DNA of 64,000 nt from Streptomyces lavendulae subsp. lavendulae (GTDB lineage Bacteria; Actinomycetota; Actinomycetes; Streptomycetales; Streptomycetaceae). The notes below the pieces were generated by a model that worked only from the letters and a program-made list of their open reading frames with translations, was not told where the DNA came from and ran no database searches. The DNA lies in assembly GCF_002803845.1 (NCBI RefSeq), contig NZ_CP024985.1:1736001-1800000 (forward strand). The letters are read 5' to 3'. This document shows, one piece after another, positions 34,167 to 42,279 of the stretch (the first letter of the stretch is position 1; every line of letters begins with the position of its first letter). A program made the position numbers and the translations under genes.

Positions 34167-35981
34167 ATGGACCTTCCGTCCACGTCCAGTCAGTCCACCC
34201 CGTCCAGCAGTCCGCGCACCGTCGCCGTCGTCGGCCTCGGCACGATGGGCACCGGCATCGCCGAGGTCCTCGCCCGGGCCGGCCGCGAGGTCATCGGCAT
34301 CGACGTCAGCGAGGCCGCCGCCCGCCGGGCCACCGCCTCCCTCGCCGCCGCCACGGCCCGCTCCGTCGCGAAGGAGCGCCTCACCGAGCAGGAGCGCGAG
34401 GGGGTCCTGGCCCGCTTCCGCACCTTCACCGACCTCGGCGCCGCGGCCGACGCGGACCTCGTCATCGAGGTGGTCCCGGAGGACTACGACCTCAAGCACC
34501 GCCTCTTCGACGAGCTCGACGCGATCGTGCGCCCCGACACGATCCTGGCCACCGGCACCAACGCCCTGTCGGTGACCCGGCTCGCCGCCGAGTCGCTGCG
34601 CCCCGAGCGGGTGCTCGGCCTGCACTTCTTCAACCCGGCCCCGGCGATGAAGCTCGTCGAGATCGTCTCCTGCGTGCTGACCGCCCCGCCGGCCGTCGAG
34701 GCGGTCACCGAGCTGGCCCGCGAGCTGGGCAAGCAGCCCGTCGCGGTCGGCGACCGGCCCGGTTTCGTCGCCGACGGCCTGCTCTTCGGCTACCTCAACC
34801 AGGCCGCCGCCATGTACGAGGCGAAGTACGCCTCCCGCGAGGACATCGACGCGGCGATGCGGCTGGGCTGCGGGCTGCCGATGGGTCCGCTCGCGCTGCT
34901 CGACCTGATCGGCGTGGACACCGCCCGCACCGTGCTGGAGGCCATGTACGCCTCCTCCGGCGACCGGCTGCACGCCCCGGCCCCGATCCTCGGCCACCTC
35001 GCCGAGGCCGGGCTGACCGGCCAGAAGTCGGGCCGCGGGTTCTACACGTACGAGGCGCCGGGCAGTGCGGTGGTCGTCCGCGACCTGCAGACCCCGCTGG
35101 ACGGCTCCCTGCTGGGCACGGGCCGCCCGGTCTCCTCGGTGGGCGTGGCCGGTTCGGGGACCATGGCGAGCGGCATCGCCCAGGTCTTCGCGCAGGCCGG
35201 TTACGACGTGGTGCTGGCGGCCCGCAGCCAGGAGAAGGCCGAGGCCGCGAAGGCCGCGATCGGGAAGTCCTTGGGCCGTGCGGTGTCCAAGGGCCGCCTG
35301 ACCGAGGAGGCCGCCGCGCAGACCCTCGGCCGGATCGCCCCGGCCGGTTCGCTGGAGGCCTTCGCCGAGGTGGACCTGGCGGTGGAGGCCGTCGCCGAGG
35401 ACCTGGCCGTCAAGCAGGAGCTCTTCGCGGGCCTGGACAAGGTGTGCAAGCCGGGCGCGGTCCTGGCCACCACCACCTCCTCGCTCCCGGTGATCGCCGT
35501 CGCCCGGGCCACGGCGCGTCCCCAGGACGTGATCGGCATGCACTTCTTCAACCCGGCCCCGGCCATGAAGCTGGTCGAGGTGGTCCGGACCGTCCTGACG
35601 GCCGACGACGTGCACGCCACCGTCCGCGAGGTCTGCGCGAAGGTGCGCAAGCACCCGGTGGACTGCGGGGACCGGGCCGGCTTCATCGTGAACGCGCTGC
35701 TGTTCCCGTACCTGAACAACGCGATCAAGATGGTCGAGCAGCACTACGCCGGCATCGACGACATCGACGCGGCGATGAAGCTCGGCGGCGGGTACCCGAT
35801 GGGTCCCTTCGAGCTGCTCGACGTCGTCGGCCTGGACGTGTCGCTCGCCATCGAGAAGGTCCTCCACCAGGAGTTCCGCGACCCGGGCCTGGCCCCCTCC
35901 CCGCTGCTGGAGCACCTGGTCGCGGCAGGCTGCCTGGGCCGGAAGACCGGCCGCGGATTCCGTGAGTACGCCCGCCGGTAA
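34167..35981 (+). CDS. tandem-duplicated 3-hydroxybutyryl-CoA dehydrogenase
   Basis: The 604-residue enzyme has two complete 3-hydroxyacyl-CoA dehydrogenase units fused in one chain. Unit 1 is about 15-295 (VAVVGLGTMGTGIAEVLARA, LHFFNPAPAMKLVEIV, GRGFYTYE). Unit 2 is about 315-604 (VGVAGSGTMASGIAQVFAQA, MHFFNPAPAMKLVEVV, GRGFREYARR). Both keep the NAD-binding glycines and the catalytic histidine in HFFNPAP. It forms (or oxidises) 3-hydroxybutyryl-CoA for the ethylmalonyl-CoA pathway. Single-unit homologues are about 285 residues. ATG 34167 follows CTGGAGTCCC. The TetR gene follows. Confidence 0.93.
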   Translation: MDLPSTSSQSTPSSSPRTVAVVGLGTMGTGIAEVLARAGREVIGIDVSEAAARRATASLAAATARSVAKERLTEQEREGVLARFRTFTDLGAAADADLVIEVVPEDYDLKHRLFDELDAIVRPDTILATGTNALSVTRLAAESLRPERVLGLHFFNPAPAMKLVEIVSCVLTAPPAVEAVTELARELGKQPVAVGDRPGFVADGLLFGYLNQAAAMYEAKYASREDIDAAMRLGCGLPMGPLALLDLIGVDTARTVLEAMYASSGDRLHAPAPILGHLAEAGLTGQKSGRGFYTYEAPGSAVVVRDLQTPLDGSLLGTGRPVSSVGVAGSGTMASGIAQVFAQAGYDVVLAARSQEKAEAAKAAIGKSLGRAVSKGRLTEEAAAQTLGRIAPAGSLEAFAEVDLAVEAVAEDLAVKQELFAGLDKVCKPGAVLATTTSSLPVIAVARATARPQDVIGMHFFNPAPAMKLVEVVRTVLTADDVHATVREVCAKVRKHPVDCGDRAGFIVNALLFPYLNNAIKMVEQHYAGIDDIDAAMKLGGGYPMGPFELLDVVGLDVSLAIEKVLHQEFRDPGLAPSPLLEHLVAAGCLGRKTGRGFREYARR

Positions 35982-36159
35982 GGGGACTCCCCCCGATCCG
36001 GCGGTTCCCCGACAGGATGCGTGGGGAGGGCTGCTCGGGTCCGCCGGACCCTCACGGCGGACGAACCCTCCCGGGCCCAGTGCGGGCCCTCCCCCGCATC
36101 CACCCCTGTCCGACCCCCCACAGGCGCGCTCCCCTGCGCGAATGAAGTACTTTCGCTCT

Positions 36160-36981
36160 ATGTCCCAGCCCGCCAAGACCTCACCCCGCGCCTCCTCGGC
36201 CTCCGACGCCCCGGAGAGCGCGGCCGGCACGCGGGCCGCCGCCCAGCGGCTCAAGATGCGCCGCGAGCTCGCCACGGCGGCCATGGAGCTCTTCGCGACG
36301 AAGGGGTACGAGGCCACCACGGTCGACGAGATCGCCGCGACCGCCGGGGTGGCCCGGCGGACCTTCTTCCGGCACTTCCGCTCCAAGGAAGAGGCGATCT
36401 TCCCGGACCACGACGACACCCTGATCCGCGCCGAGGCGGTCCTGGACGTGGCCCCGGCGCACGAGCACCCGCTCGACACGGTGTGCCGGGGGATCAAGGA
36501 AGTCATGAAGATGTACGCCGCCTCGCCGGCGGTGTCGGTGGAGCGCTACCGGCTGACCCGCGAGGTGCCGGCGCTGCGGGAGCGGGAGATCGCCTCGGTG
36601 GCCCGGTACGAGCGGCTGTTCACGCGCTACCTGCTGGCCCACTTCGACGAGCAGGACCACCACGACGGCAACGACGATCCGCTGCTGGCCGAGGTGGCCG
36701 CCTCGGCGGTGGTCACCGCCCACAACCACGTGCTGCGGCGCTGGCTGCGGGCCGGCGGGCAGGGGGACGTGGAGGCACAGCTGGACCACGCCTTCTCGAT
36801 CGTCCGCAAGACCTTCGGTTCCGGGATCGGCGCGGGGCGCACGGCCGTCGCGGACGCCCCGGCCCCTGCTCCCCAGGCGGCCGTGCGCACCGAGGGCGAG
36901 GTGCTGGTCGCGGTGGCCCGGACCGACGCTCCGCTCGACGAGGTCATGAGGACCATCGAAGAGGCACTCAGGAACAGGTAG
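36160..36981 (+). CDS. TetR/AcrR-family transcriptional regulator of the EMC locus
   Basis: A roughly 273-residue protein. The N-terminal DNA-binding domain (about 35-80) reads RRELATAAMELFATKGYEATTVDEIAATAGVARRTFFRHFRSKEEAIF, the standard TetR HTH. The larger C-terminal part with GIKEVMKMYAASPAVSVERYRL would hold the ligand pocket. Lying between the dehydrogenase and ccr, it probably senses an acyl-CoA or related metabolite and controls both, through the 14-base element found before each (inferred). Start ATG 36160 (MSQPAK) or 36142 (MKYFRSMSQPAK); neither has a strong ribosome-binding site. A hairpin ends the message. Confidence 0.87.
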   Translation: MSQPAKTSPRASSASDAPESAAGTRAAAQRLKMRRELATAAMELFATKGYEATTVDEIAATAGVARRTFFRHFRSKEEAIFPDHDDTLIRAEAVLDVAPAHEHPLDTVCRGIKEVMKMYAASPAVSVERYRLTREVPALREREIASVARYERLFTRYLLAHFDEQDHHDGNDDPLLAEVAASAVVTAHNHVLRRWLRAGGQGDVEAQLDHAFSIVRKTFGSGIGAGRTAVADAPAPAPQAAVRTEGEVLVAVARTDAPLDEVMRTIEEALRNR

Positions 36982-36994
36982 TCACCCTCGTCAC

Positions 36995-37029
36995 AGTGGC
37001 CGCTCCCGATTCGGGGGCGGCCACTTTCG
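36995..37029 (+). terminator. hairpin with T-rich tail after the TetR gene
   Basis: AGTGGCCGCTCCC (36995-37007) pairs with GGGGGCGGCCACT (37013-37025) including one G:U, followed by TTTCGTTTG. This separates the TetR message from ccr. Confidence 0.83.
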
Positions 37030-37061
37030 TTTGTCCGGCTTGCCCCTACTCGCGGGTAACT

Positions 37062-37075
37062 CTGATCGATCATCG
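37062..37075 (+). promoter_or_regulatory. 14-base element shared with the EMC dehydrogenase upstream region
   Basis: CTGATCGATCATCG is identical at 33742-33755 and 37062-37075, two promoters of the same pathway. TGATCGATCA within it is palindromic. Likely operator of the TetR protein encoded between them. Confidence 0.55.
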
Positions 37076-37115
37076 CTCATCTGCGCAGGTCAATAGGCAA
37101 ATGAGAGAAAGTTTT

Positions 37116-37150
37116 GGCACGCGGTGCCTTGCTGAGTGACACGGGGTGCC
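37116..37150 (+). promoter_or_regulatory. tandem GRCAC-N3-GTGCC sites in the ccr promoter
   Basis: GGCAC-GCG-GTGCC (37116-37128) and GACAC-GGG-GTGCC (37138-37150) have their centres 22 bases apart, two helical turns. TTGCTG (37129-37134) and TACGTT (37152-37157) make a plausible -35/-10 pair, so one site overlaps the -35 region and the other lies between the boxes. About 210 bases of leader separate this from ccr. Confidence 0.45.
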
Positions 37151-37368
37151 ATACGTTGAATCTCGTCCGGATGTCCCCGCGGCCCACGCCCACTCGGCAC
37201 GGAACGCGCCCCGGATGCCTGCGTCACCAGGCCCCGCGCACCTCACCACGGGTGCGCCAGCACCACCGCTCCGCCGGACCGACGGCACTCGCAGCACCCA
37301 CCCGCTCCCACGCACGCAACGCGTACCCCTCAGCGCACCCTCATCAGCGCTCAGCCGGAGGCAACACC

Positions 37369-38706
37369 GTGAAGGACATCCTGGACGCGATCCAGTCGCA
37401 GGCCGCCACGCCCGCCGACTTCGCGGCCCTGCCGCTCCCCGACTCGTACCGCGCGATCACCGTGCACAAGGACGAGACGGAGATGTTCGCCGGGCTCACC
37501 ACCCGTGAGAAGGACCCCCGCAAGTCCCTGCACCTCGACCAGGTCCCGGTTCCCGAACTCGGTCCGGGCGAGGCCCTCGTGGCCGTCATGGCCTCCTCGG
37601 TCAACTACAACTCCGTGTGGACCTCGATCTTCGAGCCCGTCTCCACCTTCAGCTTCCTGGAGCGCTACGGGCGCCTCTCGGAGCTCACCAAGCGCCACGA
37701 CCTCCCGTACCACATCATCGGCTCCGACCTCGCGGGCGTCGTGCTGCGCACCGGCCCCGGCGTCAACGCCTGGAAGCCGGGCGACGAGGTCGTCGCGCAC
37801 TGCCTCTCGGTCGAACTGGAGTCCTCCGACGGCCACAACGACACGATGCTCGACCCCGAGCAGCGCATCTGGGGCTTCGAGACCAACTTCGGCGGCCTGG
37901 CGGAGATCGCACTCGTCAAGTCCAACCAGCTGATGCCCAAGCCGGACCACCTCAGCTGGGAGGAGGCCGCGTCCCCGGGCCTGGTCAACTCGACCGCCTA
38001 CCGCCAGCTGGTCTCCCGCAACGGCGCCGGGATGAAGCAGGGCGACAACGTCCTGATCTGGGGCGCGAGCGGCGGCCTCGGCTCCTACGCCACCCAGTTC
38101 GCACTCGCCGGCGGCGCCAACCCCATCTGCGTGGTCTCCTCCCCCGAGAAGGCCGACATCTGCCGGGCCATGGGCGCGACCGCGGTCATCGACCGCAACG
38201 CCGAGGGCTACAAGTTCTGGAAGGACGAGCACACCCAGGACCCCAAGGAGTGGAAGCGCTTCGGCAAGCGCATCCGCGAGCTGACCGGCGGCGAGGACAT
38301 CGACATCGTCTTCGAGCACCCCGGCCGCGAGACCTTCGGCGCGAGCGTCTACGTCACCCGCAAGGGCGGCACCATCACCACCTGCGCCTCCACCTCGGGC
38401 TACATGCACGAGTACGACAACCGCTACCTGTGGATGTCGCTGAAGCGGATCGTGGGCTCGCACTTCGCGAACTACCGCGAGGCCTGGGAGGCCAACCGCC
38501 TGGTCGCCAAGGGCAAGATCCACCCCACCCTCTCCAAGGTCTACTCCCTGGAGGACACCGGGCAGGCCGCCTACGACGTCCACCGCAACCTCCACCAGGG
38601 CAAGGTCGGCGTCCTCGCCCTCGCCCCCGAGGAGGGCCTGGGCATCCGCGACCACGAGCTGCGCGCGCAGCACCTCGACGCGATCAACCGCTTCCGCAAC
38701 GTCTGA
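37369..38706 (+). CDS. ccr: crotonyl-CoA carboxylase/reductase
   Basis: A 445-residue enzyme that reductively carboxylates crotonyl-CoA to ethylmalonyl-CoA with NADPH and CO2. It is the key step of the ethylmalonyl-CoA pathway and supplies extender units for polyketides. MDR-superfamily markers: NYNSVWTSIFEP near the N-terminus, HIIGSDLAGVVLRTGPGVNAWKPGDEVVAHC, nucleotide-binding WGASGGLGSYATQFAL (about 227-242), and FEHPGRETFGASVYVTRKGGT followed by the conserved ...HFANYREAWEANRLV. GTG 37369 follows CCGGAGGCAAC. meaA, mcl, mch and mcd follow in the same direction. Confidence 0.96.
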   Translation: MKDILDAIQSQAATPADFAALPLPDSYRAITVHKDETEMFAGLTTREKDPRKSLHLDQVPVPELGPGEALVAVMASSVNYNSVWTSIFEPVSTFSFLERYGRLSELTKRHDLPYHIIGSDLAGVVLRTGPGVNAWKPGDEVVAHCLSVELESSDGHNDTMLDPEQRIWGFETNFGGLAEIALVKSNQLMPKPDHLSWEEAASPGLVNSTAYRQLVSRNGAGMKQGDNVLIWGASGGLGSYATQFALAGGANPICVVSSPEKADICRAMGATAVIDRNAEGYKFWKDEHTQDPKEWKRFGKRIRELTGGEDIDIVFEHPGRETFGASVYVTRKGGTITTCASTSGYMHEYDNRYLWMSLKRIVGSHFANYREAWEANRLVAKGKIHPTLSKVYSLEDTGQAAYDVHRNLHQGKVGVLALAPEEGLGIRDHELRAQHLDAINRFRNV

Positions 38707-38737
38707 GTCCACTCAAAGGCCATAAGGATCGCCTGAG

Positions 38738-40789
38738 ATGACAGAGCGCCAGAAAGACCGTCCGTGGCTCATGCGGACGTACGCCGGCCACTCCACGGCC
38801 GAGGCGTCCAACGAGCTGTACCGCCGCAACCTCGCCAAGGGACAGACCGGCCTGTCGGTCGCGTTCGACCTCCCGACGCAGACCGGCTACGACCCCGACC
38901 ACATCCTCGCCCGCGGCGAGGTGGGCCGGGTCGGGGTCCCGGTCTCCCACCTGGGCGACATGCGGCGGCTGTTCCAGGACATCCCCCTGGAACAGATGAA
39001 CACCTCGATGACGATCAACGCCACCGCCATGTGGCTGCTGGCGCTCTACCAGGTGGCCGCCGAGGAGCAGGGAGCGGACGTCTCCCTGCTCCAGGGCACC
39101 ACGCAGAACGACATCGTCAAGGAGTACCTCTCGCGCGGGACGCACGTCTTCCCGCCCGGGCCGTCCCTCCGGCTGACGACGGACATGATCGCGTACACGG
39201 TCAACCACATCCCGAAGTGGAACCCGATCAACATCTGCTCGTACCACCTCCAGGAGGCCGGGGCCACCCCGGTCCAGGAGATCTCGTACGCGATGTCCAC
39301 CGCGATCGCCGTCCTGGACTCGGTGCGCGACTCGGGCCAGGTGCCCGAGGAGCGCTTCGGCGAGGTGGTCGCCCGTATCTCCTTCTTCGTGAACGCGGGC
39401 GTCCGCTTCATCGAGGAGATGTGCAAGATGCGCGCCTTCGGCCGGATCTGGGACCAGGTCACCCGGGAGCGCTACGGCATCGAGAACGAGAAGCAGCGCC
39501 GCTTCCGCTACGGCGTCCAGGTCAACTCCCTGGGCCTGACGGAGGCGCAGCCCGAGAACAACGTCCAGCGGATCGTCCTGGAGATGCTGGCCGTCACCCT
39601 CTCCAAGGACGCCCGGGCCCGCGCCGTGCAGCTGCCCGCCTGGAACGAGGCGCTGGGTCTGCCCCGGCCCTGGGACCAGCAGTGGTCGCTGCGCATCCAG
39701 CAGGTCCTGGCGCACGAGAGCGACCTGCTGGAGTACGAGGACATCTTCGCGGGCTCGCACGTGATCGAGGCCAAGGTCGACTCCCTGGTCGCCGACTGCC
39801 TGGCCGAGATCGACCGGATCCAGGAGATGGGCGGTGCGATGGCCGCCGTCGAGTCCGGGTACCTGAAGGGCGAGCTGGTCGCCTCGCACGCCGAGCGGCG
39901 CGCCCGGATCGAGGGCGGCCAGGACAAGATCGTCGGCGTCAACTGCTTCGAGCAGACCGAGGAGAACCCGCTGACGGCCGACCTGGACGGCGCCATCATG
40001 ACGGTCGACCCGGCCACCGAGGCCCAGACCGTGGAGCGGATCGTCCGCTGGCGCGCCGAGCGGCAGGAGTCCTCGGACCGGCAGGGCGGCGGCGACCCGT
40101 TCGTCTTCCCGACGGTGATGCAGGCCCTGGACCGGCTGAAGGAGGCCGCCGCCGGTACCGAGAACCTGATGGAGGCCACCCTCGAATGCGCCCGGGCCGG
40201 TGTCACCACCGGCGAGTGGGCGAACGCCCTGCGCGAGGTGTTCGGCGAGTTCCGCGCCCCGACCGGGGTCTCCTCGGCCCCGGTGGCCGTCACCGCCGAG
40301 GAGGGCACGCCGATGGCCCTCGTCCGCGAGAAGGTCGCCCGGACCGCCGAGGACCTCGGCTCCGGCCGACTGCGCCTGCTGGTCGGCAAGCCGGGCCTGG
40401 ACGGGCACTCCAACGGCGCCGAGCAGATCGCCGTACGGGCCCGCGACGCCGGGTTCGAGGTGGTCTACCAGGGCATCCGGCTGACGCCCGAGGAGATCTC
40501 CTCGGCGGCGCTGGCCGAAGACGTGCACTGCGTGGGACTGTCCATCCTGTCCGGCTCGCACAGCGCGCTCGTGCCGGACGTGCTGGAACGCCTCCGTACG
40601 GCGGGGGCGGGTGACGTGCCCGTCGTCCTCGGCGGCATCATTCCGAACGCCGACGCCATCGCGCTCAAGGCGGCCGGAGTCGCCGCCGTCTTCACACCCA
40701 AGGACTTCGGTATCACGGAGATCATCGGCCGTATCGTCGACGAGATCCGGAAAGCGAACAAGCTCGACCCTCTGGAGGTCTCCGCATGA
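38738..40789 (+). CDS. meaA: ethylmalonyl-CoA mutase, adenosylcobalamin-dependent
   Basis: A 683-residue mutase isomerising ethylmalonyl-CoA to methylsuccinyl-CoA. The N-terminal TIM-barrel holds SVAFDLPTQTGYDPDH and the conserved NTSMTINATAMWLLALYQ. The C-terminal cobalamin domain (about 545-683) has LVGKPGLDGHSNGAEQIA (D-x-H-x-x-G base-off ligand), LSGSHSALVPDVL and GGIIPNADA. Single-subunit architecture matches MeaA rather than methylmalonyl-CoA mutase heterodimers. No cobalamin riboswitch is visible in the 31-base gap before it. The stop overlaps the mcl start (ATGA). Confidence 0.95.
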   Translation: MTERQKDRPWLMRTYAGHSTAEASNELYRRNLAKGQTGLSVAFDLPTQTGYDPDHILARGEVGRVGVPVSHLGDMRRLFQDIPLEQMNTSMTINATAMWLLALYQVAAEEQGADVSLLQGTTQNDIVKEYLSRGTHVFPPGPSLRLTTDMIAYTVNHIPKWNPINICSYHLQEAGATPVQEISYAMSTAIAVLDSVRDSGQVPEERFGEVVARISFFVNAGVRFIEEMCKMRAFGRIWDQVTRERYGIENEKQRRFRYGVQVNSLGLTEAQPENNVQRIVLEMLAVTLSKDARARAVQLPAWNEALGLPRPWDQQWSLRIQQVLAHESDLLEYEDIFAGSHVIEAKVDSLVADCLAEIDRIQEMGGAMAAVESGYLKGELVASHAERRARIEGGQDKIVGVNCFEQTEENPLTADLDGAIMTVDPATEAQTVERIVRWRAERQESSDRQGGGDPFVFPTVMQALDRLKEAAAGTENLMEATLECARAGVTTGEWANALREVFGEFRAPTGVSSAPVAVTAEEGTPMALVREKVARTAEDLGSGRLRLLVGKPGLDGHSNGAEQIAVRARDAGFEVVYQGIRLTPEEISSAALAEDVHCVGLSILSGSHSALVPDVLERLRTAGAGDVPVVLGGIIPNADAIALKAAGVAAVFTPKDFGITEIIGRIVDEIRKANKLDPLEVSA

Positions 40790-41760
40790 CCACGCCCACG
40801 TCTCCCGTGAACCGGCTGCGGCCGCGCCGTTCCTGCCTCGCGGTGCCGGGCTCGAACCCGCGGTTCCTGGAGAAGGCCCAGGGCCTCCCCGCGGACCAGG
40901 TCTTCCTCGACCTGGAGGACGCCTGCGCCCCGCTCGCCAAGGAAGGCGCCCGCCACACGATCGTGGACGCGCTGAACAACGGCGACTGGACCGGCAAGAC
41001 CCGTGTGGTGCGCGTCAACGACTGGACCACCCACTGGACGTACCGTGACGTCATCACCGTCGTCGAGGGCGCCGGCCAGAACCTCGACTGCATCATGCTG
41101 CCGAAGGTCCAGGACGCCCAGCAGGTCGTGGCGCTCGACCTGCTGCTGACGCAGATCGAGAAGACGATGGGCTTCGAGGTCGGCAAGATCGGCATCGAGG
41201 CGCAGATCGAGAACGCCAAGGGCCTGGTGAACGTCGACGCGATCGCCGGCGCCTCGCCGCGCCTGGAGACCATCATCTTCGGCCCGGCCGACTTCATGGC
41301 CTCGATCAACATGAAGTCCCTGGTCGTGGGCATGCAGCCGCCCGGCTACCCGGCGGACGCCTACCACTACATCCTGATGCGGATCCTGATGGCGGCCCGC
41401 ATGCACGACCTCCAGGCGATCGACGGCCCCTTCCTGCAGATCCGCGACGTGGACGCCTACCGCGAGGTGGCCGGCCGCGCCGCCGCCCTGGGCTTCGACG
41501 GCAAGTGGGTCCTGCACCCCGGCCAGGTCGACGCCGCCAACGAGGTCTTCTCCCCCTCCCAGGAGGACTACGACCACTCCGAGATGATCCTCGACGCGTA
41601 CGACTGGTGCACCTCCGAGGCGGGCGGCAAGAAGGGCTCCGCGATGCTCGGCGACGAGATGATCGACGAGGCCAGCCGCAAGATGGCCCTGGTCATCGCG
41701 GGCAAGGGCCGGGCCGCCGGCATGCAGCGCACCAGCAAGTTCGAGATCCCGGAGGCGTAG
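40786..41760 (+). CDS. mcl: L-malyl-CoA/beta-methylmalyl-CoA lyase (CitE/HpcH-like)
   Basis: A 324-residue TIM-barrel aldolase/lyase of the HpcH/HpaI-CitE family. RSCLAVPGSNPRFLEKAQ, FLDLEDACAPLAKE (metal site), MLPKVQDAQQVVALDLLL and FGPADFMASINMKS are visible. In the pathway it cleaves beta-methylmalyl-CoA to propionyl-CoA and glyoxylate and can condense glyoxylate with acetyl-CoA. ATG 40786 overlaps the meaA stop. The gene order meaA-mcl-mch-mcd supports the assignment. Confidence 0.92.
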   Translation: MTTPTSPVNRLRPRRSCLAVPGSNPRFLEKAQGLPADQVFLDLEDACAPLAKEGARHTIVDALNNGDWTGKTRVVRVNDWTTHWTYRDVITVVEGAGQNLDCIMLPKVQDAQQVVALDLLLTQIEKTMGFEVGKIGIEAQIENAKGLVNVDAIAGASPRLETIIFGPADFMASINMKSLVVGMQPPGYPADAYHYILMRILMAARMHDLQAIDGPFLQIRDVDAYREVAGRAAALGFDGKWVLHPGQVDAANEVFSPSQEDYDHSEMILDAYDWCTSEAGGKKGSAMLGDEMIDEASRKMALVIAGKGRAAGMQRTSKFEIPEA

Positions 41761-41764
41761 GGCC

Positions 41765-42277
41765 ATGCAGTTCGGACGCACGTACGAAGAGTTCGAGGTC
41801 GGCGCGGTCTACAAGCACTGGCCCGGGAAGACGGTCACCGAGTACGACGACCACCTCTTCTGTCTGCTGACCATGAACCACCACCCGCTCCACATGGACA
41901 GCAACTACGCCGAGAACACCACGGACTTCGGCAAGAACGTGGTGGTCGGCAACTACATCTACTCGCTGCTGCTGGGCATGTCCGTGCCGGACGTCTCCGG
42001 GAAGGCCATCGCCAACCTGGAGATCGAGTCCCTGCGGCACGTGGCGCCGACCTTCCACGGCGACACGATCTACGGCGAGACCACGGTCCTGGACAAGACC
42101 CCGTCGAAGTCGAAGAACGACCGCGGGATCGTCTACGTCGAGACCAAGGGCTACAAGCAGGACGGCACCCTCGTCTGCGTCTTCCGGCGCAAGGTGATGG
42201 TCCCGACCGAGACGTACATCAAGGAGCGCGGCGGCGAGCAGCCCGGCCGCCCGCAGCTGAAGGAACAGGGGAAGTAG
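41765..42277 (+). CDS. mch: mesaconyl-CoA hydratase (MaoC/hotdog)
   Basis: A 170-residue hotdog-fold hydratase converting mesaconyl-CoA to beta-methylmalyl-CoA. FCLLTMNHHPLHMDSNYAENTTDFGKNVVVGNYIYSLLLG carries the MaoC catalytic Asp/His region. KSKNDRGIVYVETKGYKQDG is the C-terminal beta-sheet. The preceding mcl stop and this ATG are 4 bases apart. The MaoC family is broad; the pathway context settles the role. Confidence 0.9.
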   Translation: MQFGRTYEEFEVGAVYKHWPGKTVTEYDDHLFCLLTMNHHPLHMDSNYAENTTDFGKNVVVGNYIYSLLLGMSVPDVSGKAIANLEIESLRHVAPTFHGDTIYGETTVLDKTPSKSKNDRGIVYVETKGYKQDGTLVCVFRRKVMVPTETYIKERGGEQPGRPQLKEQGK

Positions 42278-42279
42278 CC

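Noticed and set aside
38707..38737. Cobalamin riboswitch before the B12-dependent meaA.
   Set aside because: The gap is only 31 bases and there is no B12-box-like sequence; the upstream leader of ccr also lacks it.
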